NCBI RefSeq assembly: GCF_013386825.1
Contig: NZ_JACARC010000042.1
Span: 1 to 64,000 of the forward strand
DNA from: Pseudomonas sp. IPO3778
GTDB lineage: Bacteria; Pseudomonadota; Gammaproteobacteria; Pseudomonadales; Pseudomonadaceae
Direction: 5' to 3'
DNA length: 64,000 nt
The notes below the pieces were generated by a model that was not told where the DNA came from, did no database searches, and worked only from the letters and a program-made list of their open reading frames with translations. Of the stretch, positions 8,169-17,019 are shown piece after piece (position 1 is the stretch's first letter; the number at the start of each line of letters is the position of its first letter). Position numbers and translations under genes: made by a program.

Positions 8169-8185
8169 TTGGAAGGCTTCTTGCA
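8169..8185 (+). promoter_or_regulatory. Sigma-54 promoter for flhA
   Basis: TTGGAAGGCTTCTTGCA has GG and GC with the required 10-base spacing and an intact TTGC at -12; the CAC of the -24 box is changed to AAG. It lies 62 bases before the GTG start of flhA. Control of flhA by RpoN and FleQ is known in P. aeruginosa. Confidence 0.65.
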
Positions 8186-8246
8186 ATACCGCCTCCAGGA
8201 CGCCTCTCGGCGTCAAAAGTTTGCTTCAAGGAAACGAGGAATACCG

Positions 8247-10376
8247 GTGGATCGTTCTCAAATGCTCAACACGGCCCGTGGCACCCTGACTGACCTCTCG
8301 CGAGGCAATCTGGGTGTGCCGTTGTTGTTGCTGGTGATGCTGGCAATGATGATGTTGCCGATGCCGCCGTTCCTGCTGGACGTGTTCTTCACCTTCAACA
8401 TCGCGCTGTCCGTGGTGGTGCTGCTGGTGTGTGTGTACGCCCTGCGGCCGCTGGATTTTGCGGTGTTCCCCACGATTCTGCTGATCGCCACCCTGTTGCG
8501 GCTGGCACTTAACGTGGCCTCCACCCGGGTGGTGATGCTCCACGGCCAGGACGGCCACGCCGCCGCAGGCAAGGTGATCCAGGCCTTCGGTGAGGTGGTG
8601 ATCGGCGGTAACTACGTGGTCGGTATCGTGGTGTTCGCGATTTTGATGATCATCAACTTCGTGGTGGTGACCAAGGGCGCCGGGCGAATTTCCGAGGTGA
8701 GCGCACGGTTCACCCTCGACGCGATGCCCGGCAAACAGATGGCCATCGACGCCGACCTCAACGCCGGCCTGATCGACCAGAGCCAGGCCAAGGCCCGCCG
8801 CCTTGAAGTGGCCCAGGAAGCCGAGTTCTACGGTTCCATGGACGGTGCCAGCAAATTCGTGCGCGGCGACGCCATCGCCGGGCTGCTGATTCTGTTTATC
8901 AACCTGATCGGCGGCGTCGCGGTGGGGATGTTCCAGCACGGCATGACCTTCGGTGACGCCAGCAAGGTTTACGCCCTGCTGACCATCGGTGACGGTTTAG
9001 TGGCGCAATTGCCATCACTGTTGTTATCCACAGCAGCGGCGATCATGGTGACCCGTGCTTCGGGCTCCGAAGACATGGGCAAGCAGATCAGCCGGCAGAT
9101 GTTTGCCTCCCCCAAGGCCCTGGCCGTGGCGGCGGGCATCATGGCCATCATGGGCATCGTGCCGGGCATGCCCCATGTGTCGTTCCTGAGCATGGCGGCC
9201 ATGGCCGCCGGTGGCGCTTACCTGTTCTGGAAAAAGCAAAACAACATCAAAGTGATTGCCCAACAGGAAGTGGCGCGCCAGCAGGAACTGCTGCCATCGC
9301 CGGCCCGGGCCCAGGAAACCAAGGAGTTGGGCTGGGATGACGTGACCCCGATCGACATGATCGGCCTGGAAGTCGGCTACCGCCTGATTCCCCTGGTGGA
9401 CCGCAACCAGGGCGGCCAACTGCTGGCGCGGATCAAGGGCGTGCGCAAGAAGCTGTCCCAGGACCTGGGTTTCCTGATGCCCACCGTGCACATCCGCGAC
9501 AACCTCGACCTGGCCCCGAGCGCCTACCGCCTGACCCTGATGGGGGTGATCCTGGCCGAGGCCGAGATCTACCCGGACCGCGAATTGGCGATCAACCCGG
9601 GCCAGGTATTCGGCAGCCTCAATGGGATTACCGCCAAAGATCCGGCTTTTGGCCTGGAAGCGGTATGGATCGAAATCAGCCAGCGCAGCCAGGCGCAGTC
9701 GCTGGGCTACACCGTGGTAGACGCCAGCACCGTGGTCGCCACCCACCTCAACCAGATTCTGTACAAGCATTCCCATGAGCTGATTGGCCACGAAGAAGTC
9801 CAGCAACTCTTGCAATTGCTGGCCAAGGCCTCGCCAAAGCTCGCCGAAGAGCTGGTGCCGGGCGTGCTGTCCACCTCGCAACTGCTCAAGGTGCTGCAAG
9901 CGCTGTTGGCCGAACAGGTGCCCGTGCGGGACATTCGCAGCATTGCCGAGGCCATCGCCAACAATGCCGCCAAGAGTCAAGATACTGCCGCCCTGGTGGC
10001 CGCAGTGCGCGTCGGATTGTCGCGTGCAATCGTCCAAAGCATTGTAGGGCTTGACTCCGAGCTGCCAGTTATCACCTTGGAGCCAAGGTTGGAACAAATA
10101 TTGCTCAATAGTATTCAGAAGGCCGGGCAGGGCGCTGATGAAGGCGTGTTGCTGGAGCCAAGCATGGCCGAGAAGCTGCAGCGTTCGTTGATCGAGGCCG
10201 CGCAGCGCCAGGAAATGGAAGGCCATCCGGTGATCCTGCTGGTGGCAGGTCCCGTCCGGGCGATGTTGTCGCGGTTTGGACGCCTGGCTATACCGAATTT
10301 GCACGTATTGGCTTACCAGGAAATTCCTGACAATAAGCAAGTGACTATCGTCGCGACAGTAGGGCCCAACGGCTGA
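8247..10376 (+). CDS. flhA: Flagellar export gate protein FlhA
   Basis: Large export-gate protein (709 residues) coupling proton flow to export and docking chaperone-substrate complexes. About eight membrane segments fill residues 20-330, and the FHIPEP-family motif region (LRLALNVASTRVVMLHG, then TKGAGRISEVSARFTLDAMPGKQMAID) is intact. The cytoplasmic domain follows to the C-terminus. The GTG at 8247 is chosen because GAGGA lies 6 bases before it, the length then matches other FlhA proteins, and the frame upstream runs through the promoter. It heads flhA-flhF-fleN-fliA. Confidence 0.96.
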   Translation: MDRSQMLNTARGTLTDLSRGNLGVPLLLLVMLAMMMLPMPPFLLDVFFTFNIALSVVVLLVCVYALRPLDFAVFPTILLIATLLRLALNVASTRVVMLHGQDGHAAAGKVIQAFGEVVIGGNYVVGIVVFAILMIINFVVVTKGAGRISEVSARFTLDAMPGKQMAIDADLNAGLIDQSQAKARRLEVAQEAEFYGSMDGASKFVRGDAIAGLLILFINLIGGVAVGMFQHGMTFGDASKVYALLTIGDGLVAQLPSLLLSTAAAIMVTRASGSEDMGKQISRQMFASPKALAVAAGIMAIMGIVPGMPHVSFLSMAAMAAGGAYLFWKKQNNIKVIAQQEVARQQELLPSPARAQETKELGWDDVTPIDMIGLEVGYRLIPLVDRNQGGQLLARIKGVRKKLSQDLGFLMPTVHIRDNLDLAPSAYRLTLMGVILAEAEIYPDRELAINPGQVFGSLNGITAKDPAFGLEAVWIEISQRSQAQSLGYTVVDASTVVATHLNQILYKHSHELIGHEEVQQLLQLLAKASPKLAEELVPGVLSTSQLLKVLQALLAEQVPVRDIRSIAEAIANNAAKSQDTAALVAAVRVGLSRAIVQSIVGLDSELPVITLEPRLEQILLNSIQKAGQGADEGVLLEPSMAEKLQRSLIEAAQRQEMEGHPVILLVAGPVRAMLSRFGRLAIPNLHVLAYQEIPDNKQVTIVATVGPNG

Positions 10377-10387
10377 GGTAGTGGGAT

Positions 10388-11704
10388 ATGCAAGTGAAGC
10401 GTTTTTTCGCCGCCGATATGCGTCAGGCCATGAAACTGGTACGTGATGAGTTGGGCGCCGACGCTGCGATTATCGGTAACCGTCGTATTGCCGGCGGTGT
10501 CGAGCTGACGGCTGCCCTGGATTACAAGCCCTCGGCCCTGGCGCCGCGTGTGCCGAACATGGAGCTGGAAGACGAGCTGCGCAAGACCGCTTCGCGCATT
10601 GTCTCGGCCCAGGCTGAACTGAGCATGCGTGGCGACAGTGACGCCACCACCAATCGCCAGCTGTTTGCCGGCCTGCCGCTGACGGCGTCCGAGCCGCTGG
10701 TAGAGCCGACGTTTATTGAGCCGCCGCGCCCTGCTGCGCCAGCCCCGGCCGCAGCGGTAGACCAGCGGGTGTTCGACTCGATGCGTTTTGAACTCAACGG
10801 CCTGCGTGAACTGCTGGAAGTGCAGCTGGGCTCGCTGGCCTGGAACCAGTTGCAGGGCAGCCAGCCGCAACAGGCCAACCTGTGGCGTCGCCTGCAACGC
10901 ATCGGCCTGTCCGGCCCGTTGTCCCGCGACCTGCTGCAGCTGACCACCCAGATTGAAGAACCCCGTCAGGCCTGGCGCATGCTCCTGGCCCACCTGGCGC
11001 GGATGATTGTCACCCCGGAAATCGAACCCCTGGAAGAAGGCGGCGTGATTGCCATGGTCGGCCCTGCCGGCATGGGCAAGACCACCACCCTGGCCAAGCT
11101 GGCCGCGCGTTACGTGCTCAAGTACGGCGCGCAGAATATCGCCCTGGTGAGCATGGACAGCTACCGCATCGGTGCCCAGGAACAGCTCAAGACCCTGGGC
11201 CGCATCCTCAATGTGCCAGTGACCCATGTCGACCCGGGCCAGTCCCTGGCCAACGCCCTCGACCCGCTGCTGCGCAAGCGCGTGGTGCTGATCGACACCG
11301 CCGGCCTGCAAGCCAGCGATCCGGCCCTGCGCATGCAGCTGGAAAGCCTGGCGGGACGCGGGATCAAATCCAGAAACTATTTGGTACTTGCCACTACCAG
11401 CCAGAAACAGGTATTGACCGCCGCTTACCACAGCTACAAGCGCTGCGGGCTGGCGGGCTGCATCCTGACTAAACTGGATGAAACAGCGAGCCTGGGCGAA
11501 GTCTTGAGCCTGGCGATCAGCCATGAATTACCGGTCGCCTACCTGACCGACGGGCCGCGGATCCCGGATGATTTGCATCTGCCGCGCCGTCATCAGTTGG
11601 TCAGCCGGGCTGTCAGCGTGCAAATGCAGGAAGAACCGAGTGAAGAAGCGATGGCTGACATGTTTGCTGACCTCTACCACAGCCCCAACAAACGGGTCGG
11701 CTGA
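10388..11704 (+). CDS. flhF: Flagellar placement GTPase FlhF
   Basis: SRP-type GTPase (438 residues) that marks the cell pole for flagellum assembly. It has the basic N-terminal B domain (MQVKRFFAADMRQAMKLV), an N domain with a proline-rich linker near 110-125, and the G domain with Walker A GPAGMGKT at about 225-232, DSYRIGAQEQLK, DTAG and TKLDE. Order flhA-flhF-fleN is the pseudomonad one; FleN acts with FlhF to set the flagellar number. Confidence 0.97.
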   Translation: MQVKRFFAADMRQAMKLVRDELGADAAIIGNRRIAGGVELTAALDYKPSALAPRVPNMELEDELRKTASRIVSAQAELSMRGDSDATTNRQLFAGLPLTASEPLVEPTFIEPPRPAAPAPAAAVDQRVFDSMRFELNGLRELLEVQLGSLAWNQLQGSQPQQANLWRRLQRIGLSGPLSRDLLQLTTQIEEPRQAWRMLLAHLARMIVTPEIEPLEEGGVIAMVGPAGMGKTTTLAKLAARYVLKYGAQNIALVSMDSYRIGAQEQLKTLGRILNVPVTHVDPGQSLANALDPLLRKRVVLIDTAGLQASDPALRMQLESLAGRGIKSRNYLVLATTSQKQVLTAAYHSYKRCGLAGCILTKLDETASLGEVLSLAISHELPVAYLTDGPRIPDDLHLPRRHQLVSRAVSVQMQEEPSEEAMADMFADLYHSPNKRVG

Positions 11705-11825
11705 GGTCAACATGGCCTTCAATTTAAAAACGACAGTGCAAAGTATCTACATCGATGGTCTGCCAGCAGTTCGCGCGGCCAACATATGTAGCCTGCGTCT
11801 AAGCAAGACAAGGTAAAGAAATAAA

Positions 11826-12659
11826 ATGGGCAGCATGCATCCCGTACAGGTGATCGCGGTGACCGGCGGCAAAGGTGGCGTCGGAAAAACTAACGTGTCA
11901 GTGAATTTGTCCCTGGCCCTGGCAGAGCTTGGCCGTCGCGTCATGCTGCTGGACGCTGACCTGGGCCTGGCGAACGTCGACGTTCTGCTGGGACTGACGC
12001 CCAAACACACCCTGGCCGACGTCATCGAAGGCCGCTGTGAGCTGCGCGACGTGCTGTTGCAGGGCCCCGGCGGGATTCGCATCGTGCCGGCGGCCTCCGG
12101 CACCCAGAGCATGGTGCACCTGAGCCCGGCGCAGCATGCCGGCCTGATTCAGGCGTTCAGCGACATCGGCGACAACCTCGATGTGCTGGTGATCGACACC
12201 GCCGCCGGGATCGGCGAGTCCGTGGTCAGCTTCGTGCGCGCTGCGCAAGAAGTGTTGCTGGTGGTCTGTGATGAACCCACCTCGATCACCGACGCCTACG
12301 CCCTGATCAAACTGCTTAACCGTGACTACGGCATGAACCGCTTCCGCGTGCTGGCCAACATGGCCCAAAGCCCGCAAGAGGGGCGCAATCTGTTCGCCAA
12401 GTTGACCAAGGTCACGGATCGCTTCCTCGATGTCGCCTTACAATACGTTGGCGCAGTTCCTTACGACGAGTGCGTACGCAAGGCCGTGCAAAAGCAGCGT
12501 GCGGTCTATGAAGCGTTCCCTCGTTCGAAATGCGCATTGGCGTTCAAGGCCATTGCCCAGAAGGTCGATACCTGGCCGCTGCCCGCCAACCCGCGGGGGC
12601 ATCTGGAGTTTTTCGTCGAGCGTTTGGTGCATCAGACGAGCGCAGGACCGGTGCTATGA
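11826..12659 (+). CDS. fleN: Flagellar number regulator FleN (FlhG)
   Basis: MinD/ParA-type ATPase (277 residues) that in pseudomonads binds FleQ and limits flagella to the right number. The deviant Walker A GGKGGVGKTN is at about residues 14-23, LLDADLGLANVDVLLG gives Walker A'/switch features, and VIDTAAG is Walker B. An ATG three codons in (MHPVQ) is an alternative start. Its stop overlaps the fliA start as ATGA. Confidence 0.96.
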   Translation: MGSMHPVQVIAVTGGKGGVGKTNVSVNLSLALAELGRRVMLLDADLGLANVDVLLGLTPKHTLADVIEGRCELRDVLLQGPGGIRIVPAASGTQSMVHLSPAQHAGLIQAFSDIGDNLDVLVIDTAAGIGESVVSFVRAAQEVLLVVCDEPTSITDAYALIKLLNRDYGMNRFRVLANMAQSPQEGRNLFAKLTKVTDRFLDVALQYVGAVPYDECVRKAVQKQRAVYEAFPRSKCALAFKAIAQKVDTWPLPANPRGHLEFFVERLVHQTSAGPVL

Positions 12660-13396
12660 CAGCCAGCGGCTACAACCTTTACAAGAAGTCGGCACGTGAC
12701 AGTCAGGTCGAATTGATCGAGCGCTATGCGCCCCTGGTCAAGCGCATTGCCTATCACTTGCTGGCGCGCCTGCCCGCCAGCGTTCAGGTCGAAGACTTGA
12801 TCCAGGCCGGGATGATCGGCCTGCTCGAAGTGTCGACCAAGTACGACGCGAGCAAAGGCGCGAGTTTCGAGACCTACGCGGGTATCCGTATCCGTGGGGC
12901 CATGCTCGATGAAGTGCGTAAAGGTGACTGGGCGCCACGTTCGGTGCACCGCAATACGCGGATGGTGAGTGACGCAATTCGCTCAATTGAAGCAAAAACC
13001 GGTCGCGACGCTAAAGATCACGAAGTTGCGGCCGAACTCCAATTGAGTCTCGATGATTACTACGGGATTTTGAACGATACCTTGGGCAGCCGGCTGTTCA
13101 GTTTCGACGACCTGTTACAGGACGGCGAACATGAAGGGCTGCACGAGGACGGCGCGAGTGCCCATCTCGAACCGTCACGGGATCTGGAAGATGAACGCTT
13201 CCAGAGCGCGCTGGCGGACGCGATTGCCAATTTGCCGGAGCGTGAGCGACTGGTGTTGGCGCTGTACTACGACGAAGAGCTGAACCTCAAGGAAATCGGT
13301 GAGGTCCTGGGGGTCAGCGAATCGCGGGTCAGCCAGTTACACAGCCAGTGCGCAGCCCGCTTGCGGGGGCGTTTGGGAGAGTGGCGAGCGCGCTGA
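12656..13396 (+). CDS. fliA: RNA polymerase sigma-28 factor FliA
   Basis: Sigma factor (246 residues) for late flagellar and chemotaxis genes. Region 2 (YAPLVKRIAYHLLARLP ... DLIQAGMIGLLE ... FETYAGIRIRGAMLDEVR) and region 4 (LPERERLVLALYYDEELNLKEIGEVLGVSESRVSQLHSQ) are complete. The start at 12656 overlaps the fleN stop and gives the normal family length; the open frame extends further upstream inside fleN, which is not used. No sigma-28 promoter of good quality was found before cheY. Confidence 0.97.
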   Translation: MTASGYNLYKKSARDSQVELIERYAPLVKRIAYHLLARLPASVQVEDLIQAGMIGLLEVSTKYDASKGASFETYAGIRIRGAMLDEVRKGDWAPRSVHRNTRMVSDAIRSIEAKTGRDAKDHEVAAELQLSLDDYYGILNDTLGSRLFSFDDLLQDGEHEGLHEDGASAHLEPSRDLEDERFQSALADAIANLPERERLVLALYYDEELNLKEIGEVLGVSESRVSQLHSQCAARLRGRLGEWRAR

Positions 13397-13510
13397 CAGG
13401 CAGTGTGGGGACACTGCGAACGATACCGTCCAGGCCCTGCGCCCGGACGGGCTTGGCCCGTGGTGCGCCCCCGGTAGTCCTTTTTGTGTAACGCCTGTTG
13501 ATTGATATGG

Positions 13511-13535
13511 CGCGCCCAGGTGCTGGGCGCGTTTA
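13511..13535 (+). terminator. Hairpin terminator after fliA (probable)
   Basis: CGCGCCCAG-GTG-CTGGGCGCG is a perfect 9-base stem with a 3-base loop, followed by TTTAAG. The T-run is short, so it may attenuate and not fully stop transcription into cheY. Confidence 0.6.
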
Positions 13536-13566
13536 AGACTGCTTGGAGGTCGAATTGGACAAGAAC

Positions 13567-13941
13567 ATGAAAATCCTCATCGTTGATGACTTCTCAACGA
13601 TGCGGCGGATCATAAAAAACCTGTTGCGTGACCTTGGGTTCACTAACACGGTCGAGGCGGATGACGGCATTACGGCGATTCCGATCCTCAACAGCGGGAG
13701 CATCGACTTTCTGGTAACAGACTGGAACATGCCGGGCATGACCGGCATCGACCTGCTGCGCCACGTGCGCGCGGATGAAAAACTGCGCAGCCTGCCTGTG
13801 CTGATGGTGACCGCTGAAGCCAAGCGTGAACAGATCATTGAAGCCGCCCAGGCCGGGGTTAACGGCTACGTGGTCAAGCCATTCACTGCATTGGCCTTGA
13901 AAGAGAAGATCGAAAAAATCTTCGAACGCATCGGTCATTGA
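13567..13941 (+). CDS. cheY: Chemotaxis response regulator CheY
   Basis: Single-domain receiver (124 residues from MKILIVDDFS) that carries the signal from CheA to the motor switch. Acid pocket D7-D8, phosphoacceptor D52 (VTDWNMPG), T83-type threonine in VLMVTAEA and K104 (VVKPF) are all present. The best ribosome site, GGAGGT at 13545-13550, is too far from this ATG and fits the in-frame TTG at 13555 better, so the natural protein may carry four more residues. It leads the che run. Confidence 0.96.
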   Translation: MKILIVDDFSTMRRIIKNLLRDLGFTNTVEADDGITAIPILNSGSIDFLVTDWNMPGMTGIDLLRHVRADEKLRSLPVLMVTAEAKREQIIEAAQAGVNGYVVKPFTALALKEKIEKIFERIGH

Positions 13942-13959
13942 TGCTGCCACGGGGGAGCT

Positions 13960-14748
13960 ATGGAGCATAAAGAAACGTCACAAGGCGATTTTGAGTCGAC
14001 CTTGAAAAAGCATGCTCACCAGTTGGTTGAAAGCCTTGAAAAAGGCCAGTTCGGCGACGCGGTGCAGTTAATCCATGAGCTCAACCAGACCCGTGACCGC
14101 GGCCTGTACCAGGAAGTGGGCAAACTCACGCGTGAGTTGCACAGTGCGATTGTCAATTTTCAGATTGACCCGCACATGCCCCAGGCCGAAGAAATCTCGC
14201 AGATCACGGATGCCACCGAACGCCTGTCCTATGTGGTCAGGCTGACTGAGGCGGCGGCCAACCGCACCATGGACCTGGTGGAAAACGCCACGCCTCTGGT
14301 CAACGGGATGGCCAGTGAAGCCAAGGCCCTGAGTACTGACTGGGGCCGGTTCATGCGTCGGGAAGTGGGCGCTGAAGAGTTTCGTGAACTGGCGCGCCGG
14401 GTCGAAGGCTTTTTGTCCCGCAGCGAGCAGGAAAACCGCACGGTTTCCAGCAACCTCAATGACATTCTGCTGGCCCAGGACTACCAGGACCTGACCGGCC
14501 AGGTGATCAAGCGCGTGACCCAACTGGTCACCGAAGTGGAAAGCAACCTGCTCAAACTGGTGTTGATGGCGGGTCAAGTCGACCGGTTTGCCGGCATCGA
14601 ACACGACCGCGAAGCGATCCTTTCTGAAAAAGATCCACAAAAACACCTCGCCAAGGGTGAAGGTCCGCAGATTCATGCCGATAAACGTGAAGACGTTGTA
14701 TCCGGGCAAGACGACGTAGACGATTTGCTGTCCAGTTTAGGCTTCTAA
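13960..14748 (+). CDS. cheZ: CheY-P phosphatase CheZ
   Basis: Dimeric phosphatase (262 residues) that removes phosphate from CheY. The catalytic segment AQDYQDLTGQVIKRV places Asp at about 177 and the active Gln at about 181, matching D143 and Q147 of E. coli CheZ. The C-terminal CheY-binding peptide is VDDLLSSLGF. It lies 18 bases after cheY and 11 before cheA. Confidence 0.97.
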   Translation: MEHKETSQGDFESTLKKHAHQLVESLEKGQFGDAVQLIHELNQTRDRGLYQEVGKLTRELHSAIVNFQIDPHMPQAEEISQITDATERLSYVVRLTEAAANRTMDLVENATPLVNGMASEAKALSTDWGRFMRREVGAEEFRELARRVEGFLSRSEQENRTVSSNLNDILLAQDYQDLTGQVIKRVTQLVTEVESNLLKLVLMAGQVDRFAGIEHDREAILSEKDPQKHLAKGEGPQIHADKREDVVSGQDDVDDLLSSLGF

Positions 14749-14759
14749 GGAGCACACCC

Positions 14760-16970
14760 ATGAGCTTCGGCGCCGATGAAGAAATCCTTCAGGATTTCCT
14801 TGTAGAGGCCGGCGAAATTTTAGAGCAACTGTCCGAACAACTGGTCGAGCTGGAAAGCCGACCGGATGATGCGAACCTGCTCAATGCAATTTTTCGCGGT
14901 TTTCACACTGTAAAAGGGGGCGCCGGCTTCCTCCAGCTCCACGAGCTGGTGGAGTGCTGTCACATCGCCGAGAACGTGTTCGACATCCTGCGCAAGGGTG
15001 AACGGCACGTCGACTCGGAACTGATGGACGTGATTCTGGAAGCGCTGGATGCGGTCAACGGCATGTTCAGTGAAGTGCGCGAACGTGCGCCGATCACTGC
15101 GGCCACGCCGGAACTGCTGGCCGCCCTGGCGCGCCTGGCAGAACCTGCGGCCAATGCGCCGGTGGTTGAAGCGGTGGCTGAGCCTGTCGCCGAGCCTGCG
15201 GGCGACGTGACCGACAGCGAATTTGAACAACTGCTGGATTCGCTGAACGCCATCAAGGCCGAAGCCGAAGCGCCGGCAGCCAGTGCGCCGGCCATGGTGC
15301 CGACCACTGAAGACATTACCGATGCCGAGTTCGAGTCATTGCTCGACCAGTTGCACGGCAAGGGCCAGTTTGCCCCGGACGCGGTGGCCGTAGCGCCAGC
15401 GCCAACGCAAGCCGCAGCGCCGGCCAGCAATGAAATCACCGACGACGAATTTGAAGCGCTGCTGGACCAGTTGCACGGCAAAGGCTCATTTGCCGCCGAT
15501 GCACTGCCGGAAGTCGCTGCAACGGCCGCGGCACCTGCTGCACCGGCCGCTGCACCTGCCGCTGACGGGCTGATCTCCGATCACGAATTCGAAGCCCTGC
15601 TGGATGAGCTGCACGGCAAAGGCAAGTTCACCGAAGTGGCCGGCGCTGCGGCTCCGGCTGCTGCGTCTGCCGCTGCCGTTGCAACCCCCGCGCCGGTGGC
15701 CGCCAAGGCGGCTGCACCCGTGGCGGCCAAACCTGCGCCGGCACCTGCTCCTGCGCGGGCCGCTGCTGCCCCCGCCCCGGACAAGCAACCGGCCAGTGAA
15801 GCCGAAACCACCGTGCGGGTTGATACCGCACGCCTGGACGACATCATGAACATGGTCGGTGAGCTGGTACTGGTGCGTAACCGCCTGGTCCGCCTGGGCC
15901 TGAACAGCGGCGACGAGGCCATGCAAAAGGCCGTGTCGAACCTCGACGTGGTCACCGCCGACCTGCAAACCGCCGTCATGAAGACCCGGATGCAGCCGAT
16001 CAAGAAAGTCTTCGGCCGCTTCCCGCGTCTGGTTCGCGACCTGGCACGCCAGCTCAAGAAAGAGATCAACCTGGAACTGGTGGGTGAAGAAACCGACCTC
16101 GACAAAAACCTTGTCGAGGCCCTGGCCGACCCGCTGGTCCACTTGGTGCGTAACGCTGTCGACCACGGCGTCGAGACGCCGGAAGAACGCGAAGCCTCGG
16201 GCAAGAACCGCCAGGGCAAAGTGATTCTGGCGGCCGAACAGGAAGGCGACCACATCCTGCTGTCGATCACCGATGACGGCAAGGGCATGGACCCCACGGT
16301 ACTGCGCAACATTGCGGTCAAGCGTGGCGTGATGGACAAGGACGCCGCCGACCGCCTGACCGACACTGAATGCTACAACCTGATCTTCGCCCCGGGCTTC
16401 TCCACCAAGACCGAGATTTCCGACGTCTCCGGCCGTGGCGTGGGCATGGACGTGGTGAAGACCAAGATCAGCCAGCTCAACGGCTCGATCAACATTTACT
16501 CGACCAAGGGCCAGGGTTCGAAAATCGTCATCAAGGTGCCGTTGACCCTGGCGATCATGCCGACCCTGATGGTGATGCTGGGCAACCAGGCGTTCGCCTT
16601 CCCGTTGGTCAACGTCAACGAAATCTTCCACCTCGACCTGTCGCGCACCAACGTGGTGGACGGCCAGGAAGTGGTGATCGTGCGCGACAAGGCGTTGCCA
16701 CTGTTCTACCTCAAGCGTTGGCTGGTGGCCTCGGCCAAGCATGAAGAGCAGCGCGAAGGCCATGTGGTGATTCTCTCCGTGGGCACCCAGCGGATCGGCT
16801 TTGTCGTCGATCAGTTGGTGGGCCAGGAAGAAGTGGTCATCAAGCCTTTGGGCAAAATGCTGCAGGGAACCCCGGGCATGTCGGGTGCGACCATTACCGG
16901 TGACGGTCGGATCGCGCTGATTCTCGATGTTCCGAGCATGCTCAAGCGTTACGCCGCACGGCGTATTTGA
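14760..16970 (+). CDS. cheA: Chemotaxis histidine kinase CheA
   Basis: Kinase of the chemoreceptor array (736 residues). The HPt domain has the phospho-histidine in FRGFHTVKG (H49). The dimerisation domain starts at about 350, the HATPase domain follows (HLVRNAVDHG, DDGKGMD, GRGVGMDVVK), and a CheW-like regulatory domain ends the protein. Between HPt and dimerisation lies a long Ala/Pro linker with four copies of a motif of the form (I/V)(T/S)DxEFExLLDxL, at about 150-162, 186-202, 226-242 and 271-288; the last three add HGKG. There is a single HPt domain and no receiver, so this is the flagellar-type CheA. Confidence 0.97.
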   Translation: MSFGADEEILQDFLVEAGEILEQLSEQLVELESRPDDANLLNAIFRGFHTVKGGAGFLQLHELVECCHIAENVFDILRKGERHVDSELMDVILEALDAVNGMFSEVRERAPITAATPELLAALARLAEPAANAPVVEAVAEPVAEPAGDVTDSEFEQLLDSLNAIKAEAEAPAASAPAMVPTTEDITDAEFESLLDQLHGKGQFAPDAVAVAPAPTQAAAPASNEITDDEFEALLDQLHGKGSFAADALPEVAATAAAPAAPAAAPAADGLISDHEFEALLDELHGKGKFTEVAGAAAPAAASAAAVATPAPVAAKAAAPVAAKPAPAPAPARAAAAPAPDKQPASEAETTVRVDTARLDDIMNMVGELVLVRNRLVRLGLNSGDEAMQKAVSNLDVVTADLQTAVMKTRMQPIKKVFGRFPRLVRDLARQLKKEINLELVGEETDLDKNLVEALADPLVHLVRNAVDHGVETPEEREASGKNRQGKVILAAEQEGDHILLSITDDGKGMDPTVLRNIAVKRGVMDKDAADRLTDTECYNLIFAPGFSTKTEISDVSGRGVGMDVVKTKISQLNGSINIYSTKGQGSKIVIKVPLTLAIMPTLMVMLGNQAFAFPLVNVNEIFHLDLSRTNVVDGQEVVIVRDKALPLFYLKRWLVASAKHEEQREGHVVILSVGTQRIGFVVDQLVGQEEVVIKPLGKMLQGTPGMSGATITGDGRIALILDVPSMLKRYAARRI

Positions 16971-17019
16971 TTCGGCCCGGGCAGGGCGGTTGTCCCTCGC
17001 CCGGCCTAACGGAGTGTTT

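Larger units (their letters stand above)
7653..8246. other. Long intergenic region between DUF6124-type gene and flhA
   Basis: This 594-base gap has no credible gene. From left to right it holds a hairpin at the ribosome site of the reverse-strand gene (7658-7679), a three-way-junction element (7705-7780), a terminator-like leader (7801-7932), a REPIN (7972-8103) and the sigma-54 promoter of flhA (8169-8185). An in-frame extension of flhA back to 8112 runs through the promoter and is not believed. Confidence 0.8.

Noticed and set aside
13397..13510. Possible sigma-28 promoter or small RNA between fliA and cheY
   Set aside because: No TAAA-N15-GCCGATAA match; GCGAACGATA is too weak, and the ACGGGC-TTG-GCCCGT hairpin has no T-run close behind.
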